From CALDTK01 sp965215115 (lineage in GTDB: Bacteria > Bacteroidota > Bacteroidia > Chitinophagales > Saprospiraceae), in assembly GCA_965215115.1 (NCBI GenBank), contig OZ244050.1, forward strand, positions 3,286,001 through 3,350,000: a stretch of 64,000 nucleotides of DNA, given 5' to 3'. Within the stretch, counting starts at the first letter, position 1. Each line of letters opens with the position of its first letter. Positions 1 through 8,075 of this stretch are shown piece by piece. Position numbers and translations under genes: made by a program. A model generated the notes under the pieces. It had not been told where the DNA came from. It searched no databases and was given only the letters and a program-made list of their open reading frames with translations.

Positions 1-2083
1 CGGGCGCACGGACCGCATCGACGAGCGCGTGCAGATGTCGCAGGTCGACGTGAGCGCGGCGCAGATCAAGCGGGCCCCGGCGCTGCTCGGGGAGACCGAC
101 GTGCTCAAGACCCTGCAGCTGCTGCCGGGGGTCTCGGGCGGGACCGAGGGCACGGCCGGGCTCTACGTTCGGGGCGGCTCGCCGGACCAGAACCTCGTGC
201 TGCTCGACGGCGTACCGGTCTACAACGTGAGCCACGTGCTCGGACTGTTCAGCGTCTTCAACGCGGACGCCATCAAGGGCGTGACGCTCACGAAGGGCGG
301 ATTCCCGGCGCGCTACGGCGGGCGCCTCTCGAGCGTGGTGGAGGTCAACATGCGCGACGGGCACCGGGAGGAGTGGCACGCCGAGGGCGCCGTCGGGATG
401 CTGATGAGCCGCCTCACCGTCGACGGACCCGTCGGCGACAAAACCCGCGTCCTGATCAGCGGGCGACGCACGTACTACGACCTGGTCTCGATCCCGCTCG
501 TCGCCATCGTCAACAGCCGCGACAAGTCGCAGAAGACGCGCCTCCAGCAGAACTTCTACGACCTCAACCTGAAGGTCCGCCACGACCTCGACGCGGCGAA
601 CACCCTGTACCTGAGCGCCTACACCGGCGGGGACGTGTTCGGGACCAGCGTGCGGCAACAACTCGACTCCACGGACTACGAAAAGTTCGCGGGGAGTACG
701 CGCTGGGGCAACACGATCGGGGCCCTGCGGTGGAACCGGGAGCTCGGCGCGCGTGCCTTCGCGAACCTGACGGCCACCTACAGCCGCTACGGTATCCGCT
801 TCCTAAACGCGTACGAGGGCATCGACGACGGGGAGTTCGAGCGCGTCGAGATCGACTACCGCAGCGGCATCGAGGACCTCGGCCTGCGCTACGATGTATC
901 CTTCGTGCCGAACCCGCTGCACCAGTGGCGTTTTGGCGCAGGCCTCATCCACCACACCTACTCCCCGGGGGCGTCGCAGTACAGGCTCGACTTCGCGGAT
1001 GTGGAGCCGCTGGATACGATGCTGGGGCGGCCGAACACCACGGGCCTGGAGGGCTTCGCGTACGCGGAGGACGAGTGGCGGCTTTCGCCAAAACTGTCCG
1101 CCAACTTCGGGCTCCACGCGAGTGCGTTCCACACGGACACCAGCACCTTCGGGAGTCTGCAGCCACGCATATCCCTGCGGTACCGTACCGACGGGGGCCT
1201 CGCGTACAAGGCGTCCTTCGCGACCATGGCGCAGTACATCAACCTGCTCACGAGCGAGGCGCTCAGTCTCCCGACCGACCTCTGGATCCCGACCACGGCC
1301 CGGATCCGCCCGCAGTCGTCCTGGCAGGCGGCCGCCGGCGTGGCGAAGGTGTGGCAGGAGCGCTACGAGCTCAGCGCGGAGGTCTTCTACAAGCACATGG
1401 CCAACGTCGTGAGCTACCTCCCGGGGGCCACCTTCGCGGGGTTTCGCCCGGAGGAGTCCTTCGACGAGGTCGTCACCCAGGGCACGGGCGAGGTCTACGG
1501 CCTGGAGCTGTTCGCCCAGCGGAAGGTCGGCCGCACGACCGGCTGGCTCGGGTACACGCTGAGTTGGAACACCCGCCAGTTCGCGGACATTAACGCCGGC
1601 CAGCGCTTCCCGTACCGCTACGACCGACGCCACGACGTGAGCCTGCTGGTGTCGCACCGGTTCAACGACCGCGTGACGCTCTCGGGCTCGTGGATCTACG
1701 CGACCGGCAACGCCTACACCCTGCCGCGCTATCAGGTCAACACCGACCTGCGCTACGACCGCGACCGCTTCACGAGCGAGCGCTACGGCGACGGCTGGCG
1801 CGGGACCCAGCTCAACCAGTCGATCTCGAAGAACGACTACCGGCTCTCGGCCACGCACCGCCTCGACCTGAGCGTCGCGCTCAGCAAACCCAAGCGCTTC
1901 GGCAAACGCACGGGCGAGCGCACGTGGGTGTGGGGCGTGTACAATGCCTACTTCCACAGAAACCCCGTGTACGTGCGGCCCGCGCGCCGCCTCGACGAGG
2001 CAACCGGGAAGGAGACCCGCGAGTACGTCGAGTACAGCCTCCTGCCGATCATCCCCTCGGTGTCGTACCAGTTTAAATTCTGA
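1..2083 (+). CDS. TonB-dependent outer-membrane receptor (5' end missing)
   Basis: The frame is open from base 2, so the start lies outside the window; the GTG at 29 is internal. What remains is the plug domain (LKTLQLLPGVSGG, then YVRGGSPDQNLVLLDGVPVYN) followed by a large beta-barrel that ends in the aromatic YQFKF typical of outer-membrane proteins. The family imports chelated metals, oligosaccharides or peptides with energy from TonB/ExbBD. The substrate cannot be read from the sequence. The downstream DUF4249 gene overlaps by one base (TGATG), a pairing seen repeatedly in Bacteroidota, so the two probably act together. The lost N-terminus would carry the signal peptide and perhaps a carboxypeptidase-like regulatory domain. 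One exact copy of the dispersed hairpin motif lies at 1081 and encodes LSPK. Confidence 0.95.
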   Translation, partial: GRTDRIDERVQMSQVDVSAAQIKRAPALLGETDVLKTLQLLPGVSGGTEGTAGLYVRGGSPDQNLVLLDGVPVYNVSHVLGLFSVFNADAIKGVTLTKGGFPARYGGRLSSVVEVNMRDGHREEWHAEGAVGMLMSRLTVDGPVGDKTRVLISGRRTYYDLVSIPLVAIVNSRDKSQKTRLQQNFYDLNLKVRHDLDAANTLYLSAYTGGDVFGTSVRQQLDSTDYEKFAGSTRWGNTIGALRWNRELGARAFANLTATYSRYGIRFLNAYEGIDDGEFERVEIDYRSGIEDLGLRYDVSFVPNPLHQWRFGAGLIHHTYSPGASQYRLDFADVEPLDTMLGRPNTTGLEGFAYAEDEWRLSPKLSANFGLHASAFHTDTSTFGSLQPRISLRYRTDGGLAYKASFATMAQYINLLTSEALSLPTDLWIPTTARIRPQSSWQAAAGVAKVWQERYELSAEVFYKHMANVVSYLPGATFAGFRPEESFDEVVTQGTGEVYGLELFAQRKVGRTTGWLGYTLSWNTRQFADINAGQRFPYRYDRRHDVSLLVSHRFNDRVTLSGSWIYATGNAYTLPRYQVNTDLRYDRDRFTSERYGDGWRGTQLNQSISKNDYRLSATHRLDLSVALSKPKRFGKRTGERTWVWGVYNAYFHRNPVYVRPARRLDEATGKETREYVEYSLLPIIPSVSYQFKF

Positions 2084-3123
2084 TGATGCGCTACTTATCT
2101 GTGTGGGCTTCCGCGGCGGCGCTGCTGCTGCTGCTGCTCGGTCTGACCGCGTGTGAGTCTGGCTTACTGTCGAAGGTCGTCGACGTGGAGCAGGACGGGG
2201 AGGCGCCGCCGGTGCTGTTCGCGCGCCTCACGACGGCCGACACGACGTGGCGCGTCTTCCTCTTCGAGGGCGCGCGCCCCGATGACGACCTCTTCCCCGC
2301 GACGCTCGAGGGGGCGGAGGTTTACCTCGACGTGGACCGTACGTCCTACGGGCCCTTCGCGCTCGCGCAGGAGCGCCTCTTCCAGGGCTTCCCCGTGCGG
2401 CAGGACACGTTCACGACGCCGTACGTACAGCGGGGCGTGTACACGTTCGCGGCGCCCGAGCAGCTGGTGGCCGGCCAGACCGTCACGCTGACTGTGTCGC
2501 TCCCGTCCGGGGCGCGTTTCTCGCTTTCGCAAAACCTGCCCCCGGAGGCCAGTGGCAGGTTGTACGAATTTCAGCCGGGGCGCATCGACACCCTCCAGAG
2601 CACCGGCAACTCCTTTAGCACGCGCACGGTCCCCGGGCAGGCGATCATCAAGATCCGGCGTCCCGACCCGGCGGCGGTGAACTACTACCGCGTGGTCGCC
2701 GAGCAGCGTTTCTTCCTCGGGGGCGCGGAGGTGCTGCGGTTTAGCAACCTCGTGAGCCCGTCCTTCCTCGAGGACGACTCGCGACTCTACGCGAGCGGGA
2801 TCTTCAGCGACGAGCGCGCCCGCGGCGACACCGTGCAGCAGAACGTGGCCATCTTCACGGAGCTCCCGTTCGAGTATCGCTGTAGCGCGTGCGGCCCGGG
2901 CCCGCAGAGGCCGCGACCCGACTCGGCCGTGGTCGAGCTGACGATCACGACGCTGCCGCGCGCGGCGGTGGACTACTACACGGACCTCCAGCGCACGCGT
3001 CGCGCGGAGCACGACTTCTTCGCCGAGCCGGTGGTGCTGACGAGCCAGTCCGAGCTGCTCATCGCGCACTTGGTGGTGGAGACGTGGGGCCGGGAGACGG
3101 TGGTGTTCGGGGTGGGGTTCTGA
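2083..3123 (+). CDS. DUF4249-family lipoprotein
   Basis: This 346-residue protein starts with a hydrophobic stretch ending in LTAC (Cys about 24), a lipobox, so it should be a lipoprotein of the outer membrane or periplasm. The body matches the general form of DUF4249 proteins: an early beta-rich domain, then the YRVVAEQ and SPSFLEDDSRLYASGIFSDE segments, and a small Cys pair (CSACGPG) near the end. Its ATG overlaps the stop of the TonB receptor gene, so translation is probably coupled. DUF4249 proteins are encoded beside TonB receptors in this phylum; their biochemical role is unknown, and a surface partner of the receptor is the reasonable inference. A short-stem hairpin-motif copy sits at 2523. 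Confidence 0.85.
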   Translation: MMRYLSVWASAAALLLLLLGLTACESGLLSKVVDVEQDGEAPPVLFARLTTADTTWRVFLFEGARPDDDLFPATLEGAEVYLDVDRTSYGPFALAQERLFQGFPVRQDTFTTPYVQRGVYTFAAPEQLVAGQTVTLTVSLPSGARFSLSQNLPPEASGRLYEFQPGRIDTLQSTGNSFSTRTVPGQAIIKIRRPDPAAVNYYRVVAEQRFFLGGAEVLRFSNLVSPSFLEDDSRLYASGIFSDERARGDTVQQNVAIFTELPFEYRCSACGPGPQRPRPDSAVVELTITTLPRAAVDYYTDLQRTRRAEHDFFAEPVVLTSQSELLIAHLVVETWGRETVVFGVGF

Positions 3124-3124
3124 C

Positions 3125-4099
3125 CTACCGCCCCATCCCGACCCGCACGAAGTCGTGCAGGTGCACCATGCCCTGGTACACCCCTGCCTCGTCCGCCAGG
3201 ACCACGTGATTGAAGCCGTGCTCGTCGATCAGTTCGAGCCCCGCTGTCGCCAGGCGCTCCGGTGCCAGGGTCCGCGGCCGGGAGGTCATTAATTGTTTTG
3301 CCGAAAGGCGCAACACCTCCCGGCCCCTCCCAATCGCGCGGCGCAGGTCGCCGTCGGTGATGAGGCCGAGGAGCTTGCCCGCGTCATCGACCACGGCGGT
3401 GGCGCCCAGTCGTTTGCCGGTCATCTCGACGATGACTTCCTGGAGGGAGGCTTGCGCCAAAACCCGCGGGCGCTCGTTGTGGCTGGCGAGGTCGCCGAGG
3501 GTGAGGGTGAGTCGGCGGCCGAGCGCGCCACCGGGGTGGAACTTCGCGAAGTCGGCCGGGCCAAACCCTCGCAGGGCCCCGAGCGTGGCGGCCAGCGCGT
3601 CCCCCATGGCCATCTGCGCGATGGCGCTCGCGGTGGGGGCGAGGTTGTGGGGGTCGGCCTCGGTGGCGACGGGGGTGTGGAGCACGAAGTCGGCCTCGCG
3701 GGCGAGGAAGCTGTCGGGCCGCGCCACCACCGCGACCAGGGGGTGCCTGAGGCGCCGCAGCATCGGGACGATGGCACAGACCTCCTCGGTTTCGCCGCTC
3801 TTCGACAGGCACAGCACCGTGTCACCTTCCTGCACCATCCCGAGGTCGCCGTGGAGGGCGTCGCCGGCGTGCATGAACATGGCCGGCGTCCCGGTCGAGT
3901 TAAACGTCGCCGCAATTTTCTGCGCCACGAGGGCCGACTTGCCGACGCCCGTAACGACGATCCGCCCCGGGACCGAATGAAGGTGCTGAATCGTTTTGGC
4001 GAAAGCCTCCCCGAGGCTCTCCCGCAGGTCTGTAAGCGTCTGTATCTCAATGGCTAACGTCCGCCTGGCGGTGTCGAAAATCAATGGCGCGTTTGACAT
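3125..4099 (-). CDS. kdsD: Arabinose-5-phosphate isomerase (KpsF/GutQ family)
   Basis: The enzyme converts ribulose-5-phosphate to arabinose-5-phosphate, the first step toward Kdo for lipopolysaccharide. The order is an N-terminal SIS domain (VVTGVGKSALVAQKIAATF, then CLSKSGETEE) and two CBS repeats, ending with the DLRRAIGRG segment. The start ATG at 4099 (MSNAPLIF) gives 324 residues, the usual family length; a frame extension to 4159 is possible but lacks conservation. It converges on the DUF4249 gene with one base between the stops. The gene carries three hairpin-motif copies (3295, 3450, 3993); the one at 3993 encodes AFAKT just before the SIS domain, where homologues have variable residues. 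Confidence 0.93.
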   Translation of the reverse strand: MSNAPLIFDTARRTLAIEIQTLTDLRESLGEAFAKTIQHLHSVPGRIVVTGVGKSALVAQKIAATFNSTGTPAMFMHAGDALHGDLGMVQEGDTVLCLSKSGETEEVCAIVPMLRRLRHPLVAVVARPDSFLAREADFVLHTPVATEADPHNLAPTASAIAQMAMGDALAATLGALRGFGPADFAKFHPGGALGRRLTLTLGDLASHNERPRVLAQASLQEVIVEMTGKRLGATAVVDDAGKLLGLITDGDLRRAIGRGREVLRLSAKQLMTSRPRTLAPERLATAGLELIDEHGFNHVVLADEAGVYQGMVHLHDFVRVGMGR

Positions 4100-4298
4100 A
4101 AAGACATTGAGAGAATTGCTGGCGGTAGCGTATTTTCGCTGACGCCTAGCGGGACGCACCGGACATCACGTGCGCCGTTTCGGCAAATTAACGCTAAATT
4201 GCTTGCTCATCCCGGAGCCGACCCCCGCGCCGAGGCCCACTCGCCGCCGCGGGAGACGACTTGAATGCTCCCCCGGAGCGACCCTGATTCTACACCCT

Positions 4299-6527
4299 GT
4301 GAACATAACCACCGACACCCTCGCGGCCCCCATCGGCACGAGCTCCAAAGACCTCCACGACGCCCTCCAGAATTTCTTCGGCTTCGACGAATACAAAGAG
4401 CAGCAGGAGGCGATCATCCGCGCCGTCCTCGAGCAACGCGACACCTTCGTCATCATGCCGACCGGCGGCGGGAAGAGCCTCTGCTACCAGCTCCCGGCCC
4501 TCATGATGGAGGGCACGGCCCTGATCATCTCGCCGCTGATCGCGCTGATGAAAAACCAGGTCGACGCCATCCGTGGCTTCGGCGAGGACGATGCCGTGGC
4601 GCACTACCTCAACTCGTCGCTCACGAAGGCCCAGGCGAAGATCGTCCGCGAGGACATCCGCGCCGGCAAGACCAAGATGCTCTACGTCGCGCCGGAGACG
4701 CTGACCAAGGAGGAGAACATCGAGTTCTTCAAGAACACCAACGTGAGCTTCGTCGCCGTCGACGAGGCGCACTGCATCTCGGAGTGGGGCCACGACTTCC
4801 GCCCGGAGTACCGCCGGATCCGCACGATGATCGACGGGATCAACCGCGAGATCCCGATCGTCGCGCTCACGGCCACGGCCACGCCCAAGGTCCAGACCGA
4901 CATCGTGAAGTCGCTGCTGATGCGCGACGAGGCCACCTTCATCACGAGCTTCAACCGTACGAATCTCCACTACGAGGTGCGCTCGAAGGGCAACAAGGAG
5001 AACACCTTCCGCAACATCATCCAGTACGTGGTGGGGACGAAGGACGCCTCCGGGATCATCTACGTCCAGAGCCGCAAGTCCACCGAGGAGATCGCCAGCG
5101 CGCTGGCGGTCAACGGCGTGAAGGCCCTGCCGTACCACGCCGGACTCGACGCCAAGACCCGCAGCCGCACGCAGGACCTTTTTATTAAAGACGAGTGCCA
5201 CGTCATCGTGGCGACGATCGCGTTCGGGATGGGGATCGACAAGCCGAACGTGCGCTTCGTGATCCACTACGACATCCCGAAGTCGATCGAGAACTACTAC
5301 CAGGAGACGGGCCGCGCCGGCCGCGACGGCATCAAGTCGGACTGCATCTCCTTCTACGCGTATAAGGATGTGCTCAGGCTCGAGAAGTTCCTGCGCGACA
5401 AGCCCGTGGCGGAGCGGGAGCTCGGCAGGCAGCTGATCCAGGAGGTGACCGCCTACGCCGAGACGGCCGCCTGCCGGCGGCGCTTCCTGCTGCACTACTT
5501 CGGGGAGGACTACCCGAAGGAGAACTGCGGCCTGTGCGACAACTGCGTCAACCCGAAGCCCCGCCGCGAGGTCCAGGCCGAGATGGTGCAGGCGCTCCAG
5601 GCCATCAAGGAGCTCGACCAGAACTACACCATCAAGACCTACGTCGACTTCGTGCTCGGGAAGAAGACCAAGGAGATGAAGGACTACCGCTTCGACCAGC
5701 GCCCGCTCTACGGGGTCGGCAAGGCGCACGACGACATCTTCTGGATCAGTGTCTTCCGCCAGGGCCTGCTCAACGACCTCATCTACAAGGACATCGAGAC
5801 CTACGGGCAGCTGTCCGTCACCGACGCCGGCGAGGCCTACATCAAGAAGCCGCACTCGATCTCGATCCCGATGAACCATACCTTCGACGGGACCGACACC
5901 AATCCCGACCCGGCACCCGACCGCGCCGTGGTCCTCGACGAGGAGCTCCACCGCGCGCTGCTCGACCTGCGCAAGAAGGTCGCCCGCGAGAAGGACCTCC
6001 CGCCGTACGTCATCTTCCAAGATCCGAGCATCGAGGACATGGCCACGCAGTACCCGATCTCCCTGGAGGACATGACCAAGATCTCGGGCGTGAGCCTCGG
6101 GAAGGCCAAGAAGTACGGCAAGCCCTTCATCGAGCTAATCGAGAAGTACGTCGACGACAACGACATCGACCGCCCGACGGACTTCGTCGTCAAGCAGGTC
6201 GCCAATAAGTCGCGCTCGAAGGTGCAGATCATCCAGGCGATCGACAAGAAGATGGACCTCGAGGAGATCGCGAAGTCGGTGCAGATGTCGATGGACGAGC
6301 TGCTAGATGAGCTGAGCGCCATCGTAATCTCGGGCACGAAGGTGAATCTCGACTACTACATCTCGGAGCACTTCGACGAGTACGTCTGCGAGGAGGTGCA
6401 CGACTACTTCATGGAGTCCAAAAACGACGATATCGAGGCGGCTTTCCTGGCTTTAAAGGATGACGACGTGACTTTGGAGGAGATTCGGATTTGTCGGATT
6501 AAGTTCTTGTCGGACGTGGCGAATTAG
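4299..6527 (+). CDS. recQ: ATP-dependent DNA helicase RecQ
   Basis: A superfamily 2 3'-5' helicase for recombination and fork repair. Visible motifs are Walker A (MPTGGGKSLCYQ), the DEAH box (VDEAHCISEWGHDF), TATAT (motif III), and the motif VI arginines in QETGRAGRDG. A zinc-binding set (CRRRFLLHYF ... CGLCDNC) and the winged-helix RQC domain follow, then an HRDC domain (around YVIFQDPSIEDMA) and a C-terminal helical tail. The GTG at 4299 (VNITTDTLAAP) gives 742 residues, normal for Bacteroidota; the frame extends back to 4170, but the added residues look like upstream non-coding sequence. No hairpin-motif copy lies in its 2.2 kb. Confidence 0.95.
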   Translation: MNITTDTLAAPIGTSSKDLHDALQNFFGFDEYKEQQEAIIRAVLEQRDTFVIMPTGGGKSLCYQLPALMMEGTALIISPLIALMKNQVDAIRGFGEDDAVAHYLNSSLTKAQAKIVREDIRAGKTKMLYVAPETLTKEENIEFFKNTNVSFVAVDEAHCISEWGHDFRPEYRRIRTMIDGINREIPIVALTATATPKVQTDIVKSLLMRDEATFITSFNRTNLHYEVRSKGNKENTFRNIIQYVVGTKDASGIIYVQSRKSTEEIASALAVNGVKALPYHAGLDAKTRSRTQDLFIKDECHVIVATIAFGMGIDKPNVRFVIHYDIPKSIENYYQETGRAGRDGIKSDCISFYAYKDVLRLEKFLRDKPVAERELGRQLIQEVTAYAETAACRRRFLLHYFGEDYPKENCGLCDNCVNPKPRREVQAEMVQALQAIKELDQNYTIKTYVDFVLGKKTKEMKDYRFDQRPLYGVGKAHDDIFWISVFRQGLLNDLIYKDIETYGQLSVTDAGEAYIKKPHSISIPMNHTFDGTDTNPDPAPDRAVVLDEELHRALLDLRKKVAREKDLPPYVIFQDPSIEDMATQYPISLEDMTKISGVSLGKAKKYGKPFIELIEKYVDDNDIDRPTDFVVKQVANKSRSKVQIIQAIDKKMDLEEIAKSVQMSMDELLDELSAIVISGTKVNLDYYISEHFDEYVCEEVHDYFMESKNDDIEAAFLALKDDDVTLEEIRICRIKFLSDVAN

Positions 6528-6531
6528 GTCG

Positions 6532-6631
6532 GGACACGAGGCGCACGAGGGAGACACGAGGCGCACGAAGCGATCGTGCTGAGCCTGTCTAGCTTCGTGC
6601 TCCTCGTGTATCCCTCGTGCGCCTCGTGTCC
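6532..6631. repeat. 40-bp near-perfect inverted repeat (dispersed repeat copy A)
   Basis: Left arm 6532-6571 and right arm 6592-6631 pair at 38 of 40 positions around a 20-base loop. Each arm is itself an imperfect tandem pair of an 18-20 base unit built on CGAGGCGCACGA. It starts four bases after the recQ stop and ends 13 bases before aroQ, so it could end recQ transcription, but no T-run follows. Related single-sided copies lie at 22926-22974 and 52191-52233. Confidence 0.85.
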
Positions 6632-6644
6632 TAAATCATCTTCG

Positions 6645-7085
6645 TTGAAGATCCACCTCCTCACCGGTCCCAACCTCAACCTCGTCGGTCGGCGGGAGCC
6701 GGAGATCTATGGGTCGACCTCGCACGAGGACTTCTTGGGGGAGTTGCGAGCTGAGTTCGGGGAGCGGTGCGAGATTGCCTACTTCCAGAGCAATCACGAG
6801 GGCGAACTCATCGACCGCCTCCACGAGATTGGCTACGGCGAAGGCGCCGATGCGGCCAATGGGGTCGTGGTTAATTTTGGCGGGTTGAGTCACACCTCTA
6901 TTGCACTGGCGGATGCGCTACGGGGTATTCCTCAGCGCATCATCGAGGTGCACATTTCGAATATCTACGCCCGGGAAGGCTTTCGCCAAAACTCGCTCAC
7001 GGCGGCGGCCTGCGTGGGGGTGGTGACGGGCTTGGGGCTGGAGGGATATAAGTTGGCGTGCGAATGGTTTTTGCGGAAGCGGTAA
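6645..7085 (+). CDS. aroQ: 3-dehydroquinate dehydratase, type II
   Basis: Third step of the shikimate pathway: 3-dehydroquinate to 3-dehydroshikimate. The TTG at 6645 gives 146 residues starting LKIHLLTGPNLNLVGRREPE, the usual N-terminus with the active-site tyrosine in EIYG. Other family motifs are FQSNHEGELIDRLHE, NFGGLSHTSIAL and EVHISNIYARE with the catalytic histidine. The frame is open upstream to 6576, but that part is inverted-repeat sequence. Two hairpin-motif copies are present: 6979 turns the common FRHN/FRHH segment into FRQN, and 7067 encodes the final WFLRKR. Confidence 0.95.
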   Translation: MKIHLLTGPNLNLVGRREPEIYGSTSHEDFLGELRAEFGERCEIAYFQSNHEGELIDRLHEIGYGEGADAANGVVVNFGGLSHTSIALADALRGIPQRIIEVHISNIYAREGFRQNSLTAAACVGVVTGLGLEGYKLACEWFLRKR

Positions 7086-7108
7086 CTGCCCGTGCCAGCG
7101 CCGTAGGC

Positions 7109-7666
7109 TCAAGGTCGTTGTGTCCGATCCAAGGGCTTCACCTCCCCCAGGATCACCAAAAAATAAGGCCTCCCGTTGCCTAGCAATCGCGTCCGGTACC
7201 GACCCGTGCTGCCGTAGAGCATCATCGCCCCACCGACGCCGGCGGCGCCGAGCATGAACCCGGCTTGCCGTTCACGACTCTCGCGATCGGCCAGGGCCAC
7301 CAGGCCCACCGTCACGATGTTGACCAGCCCCTGGATCCGCAGGTAGTCTTTTAGCCCCTTACGGTTCTCGAGGCGGATCTCGGCGAGGTCGCTGAGCTTG
7401 ATCAAATTTTCGCCGAGCAGCATCGCGTTGGCGTCCGGGTACAGCGCCTTGATCCTCAGCGGGAAGAACTCGTCTTCCCCCCTGAAGCGCACCACGATCT
7501 CCTCCCCGATATCGAAGCGGCGCGAGGTCTTGGCCCTCGGCCCCTGCATCATGAGTTGGTCCTGCGGGAGGTACTGGGCTTTCGCCAAAACCGCACACCC
7601 GCAACACGCCACGAGCAGCGCTAGGCGAAGTAGGTAGGGTCGAAGCGTCTGAGCAGTTTGCGCCAT
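7109..7666 (-). CDS. Hypothetical secreted or membrane protein
   Basis: This 185-residue protein begins with a signal peptide (LRLALLVACCGCAVLAKAQ) whose cleavage region is encoded by an exact hairpin-motif copy at 7579. A soluble beta-rich segment follows (FDIGEEIVVRFRGEDEFFPLRI, then a region about LIKLSDLAEIRLENR), and the C-terminal third has one or two hydrophobic segments (VNIVTVGLVALA; GFMLGAAGVGGAMMLYGS). I do not recognise a named family. Its start overlaps the end of rnpA by 46 bases on the same strand, so the two are probably co-transcribed; no later ATG would keep the signal peptide. Confidence 0.75.
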   Translation of the reverse strand: MAQTAQTLRPYLLRLALLVACCGCAVLAKAQYLPQDQLMMQGPRAKTSRRFDIGEEIVVRFRGEDEFFPLRIKALYPDANAMLLGENLIKLSDLAEIRLENRKGLKDYLRIQGLVNIVTVGLVALADRESRERQAGFMLGAAGVGGAMMLYGSTGRYRTRLLGNGRPYFLVILGEVKPLDRTQRP

Positions 7667-8016
7667 GTGCGGTGGAGGAGGGCTTGGTCGGGCAGCTCCC
7701 GCCCGGTAAAGATGAGCATCCCCTCGATGGCCCGCTGGCGCTCGCGGAGGGACGCGTAAAGGTCGACCTTCTGTAAACGGTAGGCCTCGCGCATTCGCCG
7801 CTTCACGAAATTGCGATCGTGCGCCCGGCGGAATGCCCGCTTCGGAGCGACGAAGCCGATGCGCGCCGGAGGCTGCCCCTCCACGACGTCGACGTACCGA
7901 AAAACGAGTCGCAAGGGGTACGCCTTCTCCGACTCCGCCCCCTTGAACACGGCCTCGATGGCGGCGCGCGACTTGAGGCGCTCCTCGGCGCTGAGCCCGG
8001 CGTCAAAATATTTCAC
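7621..8016 (-). CDS. rnpA: Ribonuclease P protein component
   Basis: The protein subunit that helps the RNase P RNA cut tRNA 5' leaders. At 131 residues it has the family length and hallmark segments: KSRAAIEAVFKGA near the N-terminus, VAPKRAFRRAHDRN, and the RNR-like signature NFVKRRMREAYRL. The start is GTG at 8016 (MKYFDAG). On the minus strand a -7-like box (ACACTTTG, 8021-8028) ends only five bases before the start codon, so the transcript would be leaderless or nearly so. rpmH, the classical partner upstream, is absent; a radC-like gene diverges instead. Confidence 0.92.
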   Translation of the reverse strand: MKYFDAGLSAEERLKSRAAIEAVFKGAESEKAYPLRLVFRYVDVVEGQPPARIGFVAPKRAFRRAHDRNFVKRRMREAYRLQKVDLYASLRERQRAIEGMLIFTGRELPDQALLHRTWRKLLRRFDPTYFA

Positions 8017-8020
8017 GCCG

Positions 8021-8068
8021 CAAAGTGTGCATTTTCTGAGAAGTGCCAGTCTTGATACAAAATGTTTG
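8021..8068. promoter_or_regulatory. Divergent rnpA / radC promoters, near-leaderless
   Basis: Two boxes resembling the Bacteroidota -7 element TAnnTTTG face away from each other: ACACTTTG on the minus strand (8021-8028) for rnpA and AATGTTTG on the plus strand (8061-8068) for the radC-like gene. Each ends 5 to 7 bases before a start codon. The match is to 7 of 8 or fewer defined positions, so this is a prediction. Confidence 0.4.
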
Positions 8069-8075
8069 AATCGAG

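Noticed and set aside
4150..4172. A hairpin-motif-like string before recQ (CGTTTCGGCAAATTA)
   Set aside because: It lacks the AAAAC tail and one stem side; not counted.
4290..6020. 576-residue minus-strand frame opposite recQ
   Set aside because: Shadow of recQ; Val/Leu/Asp-rich without domains.
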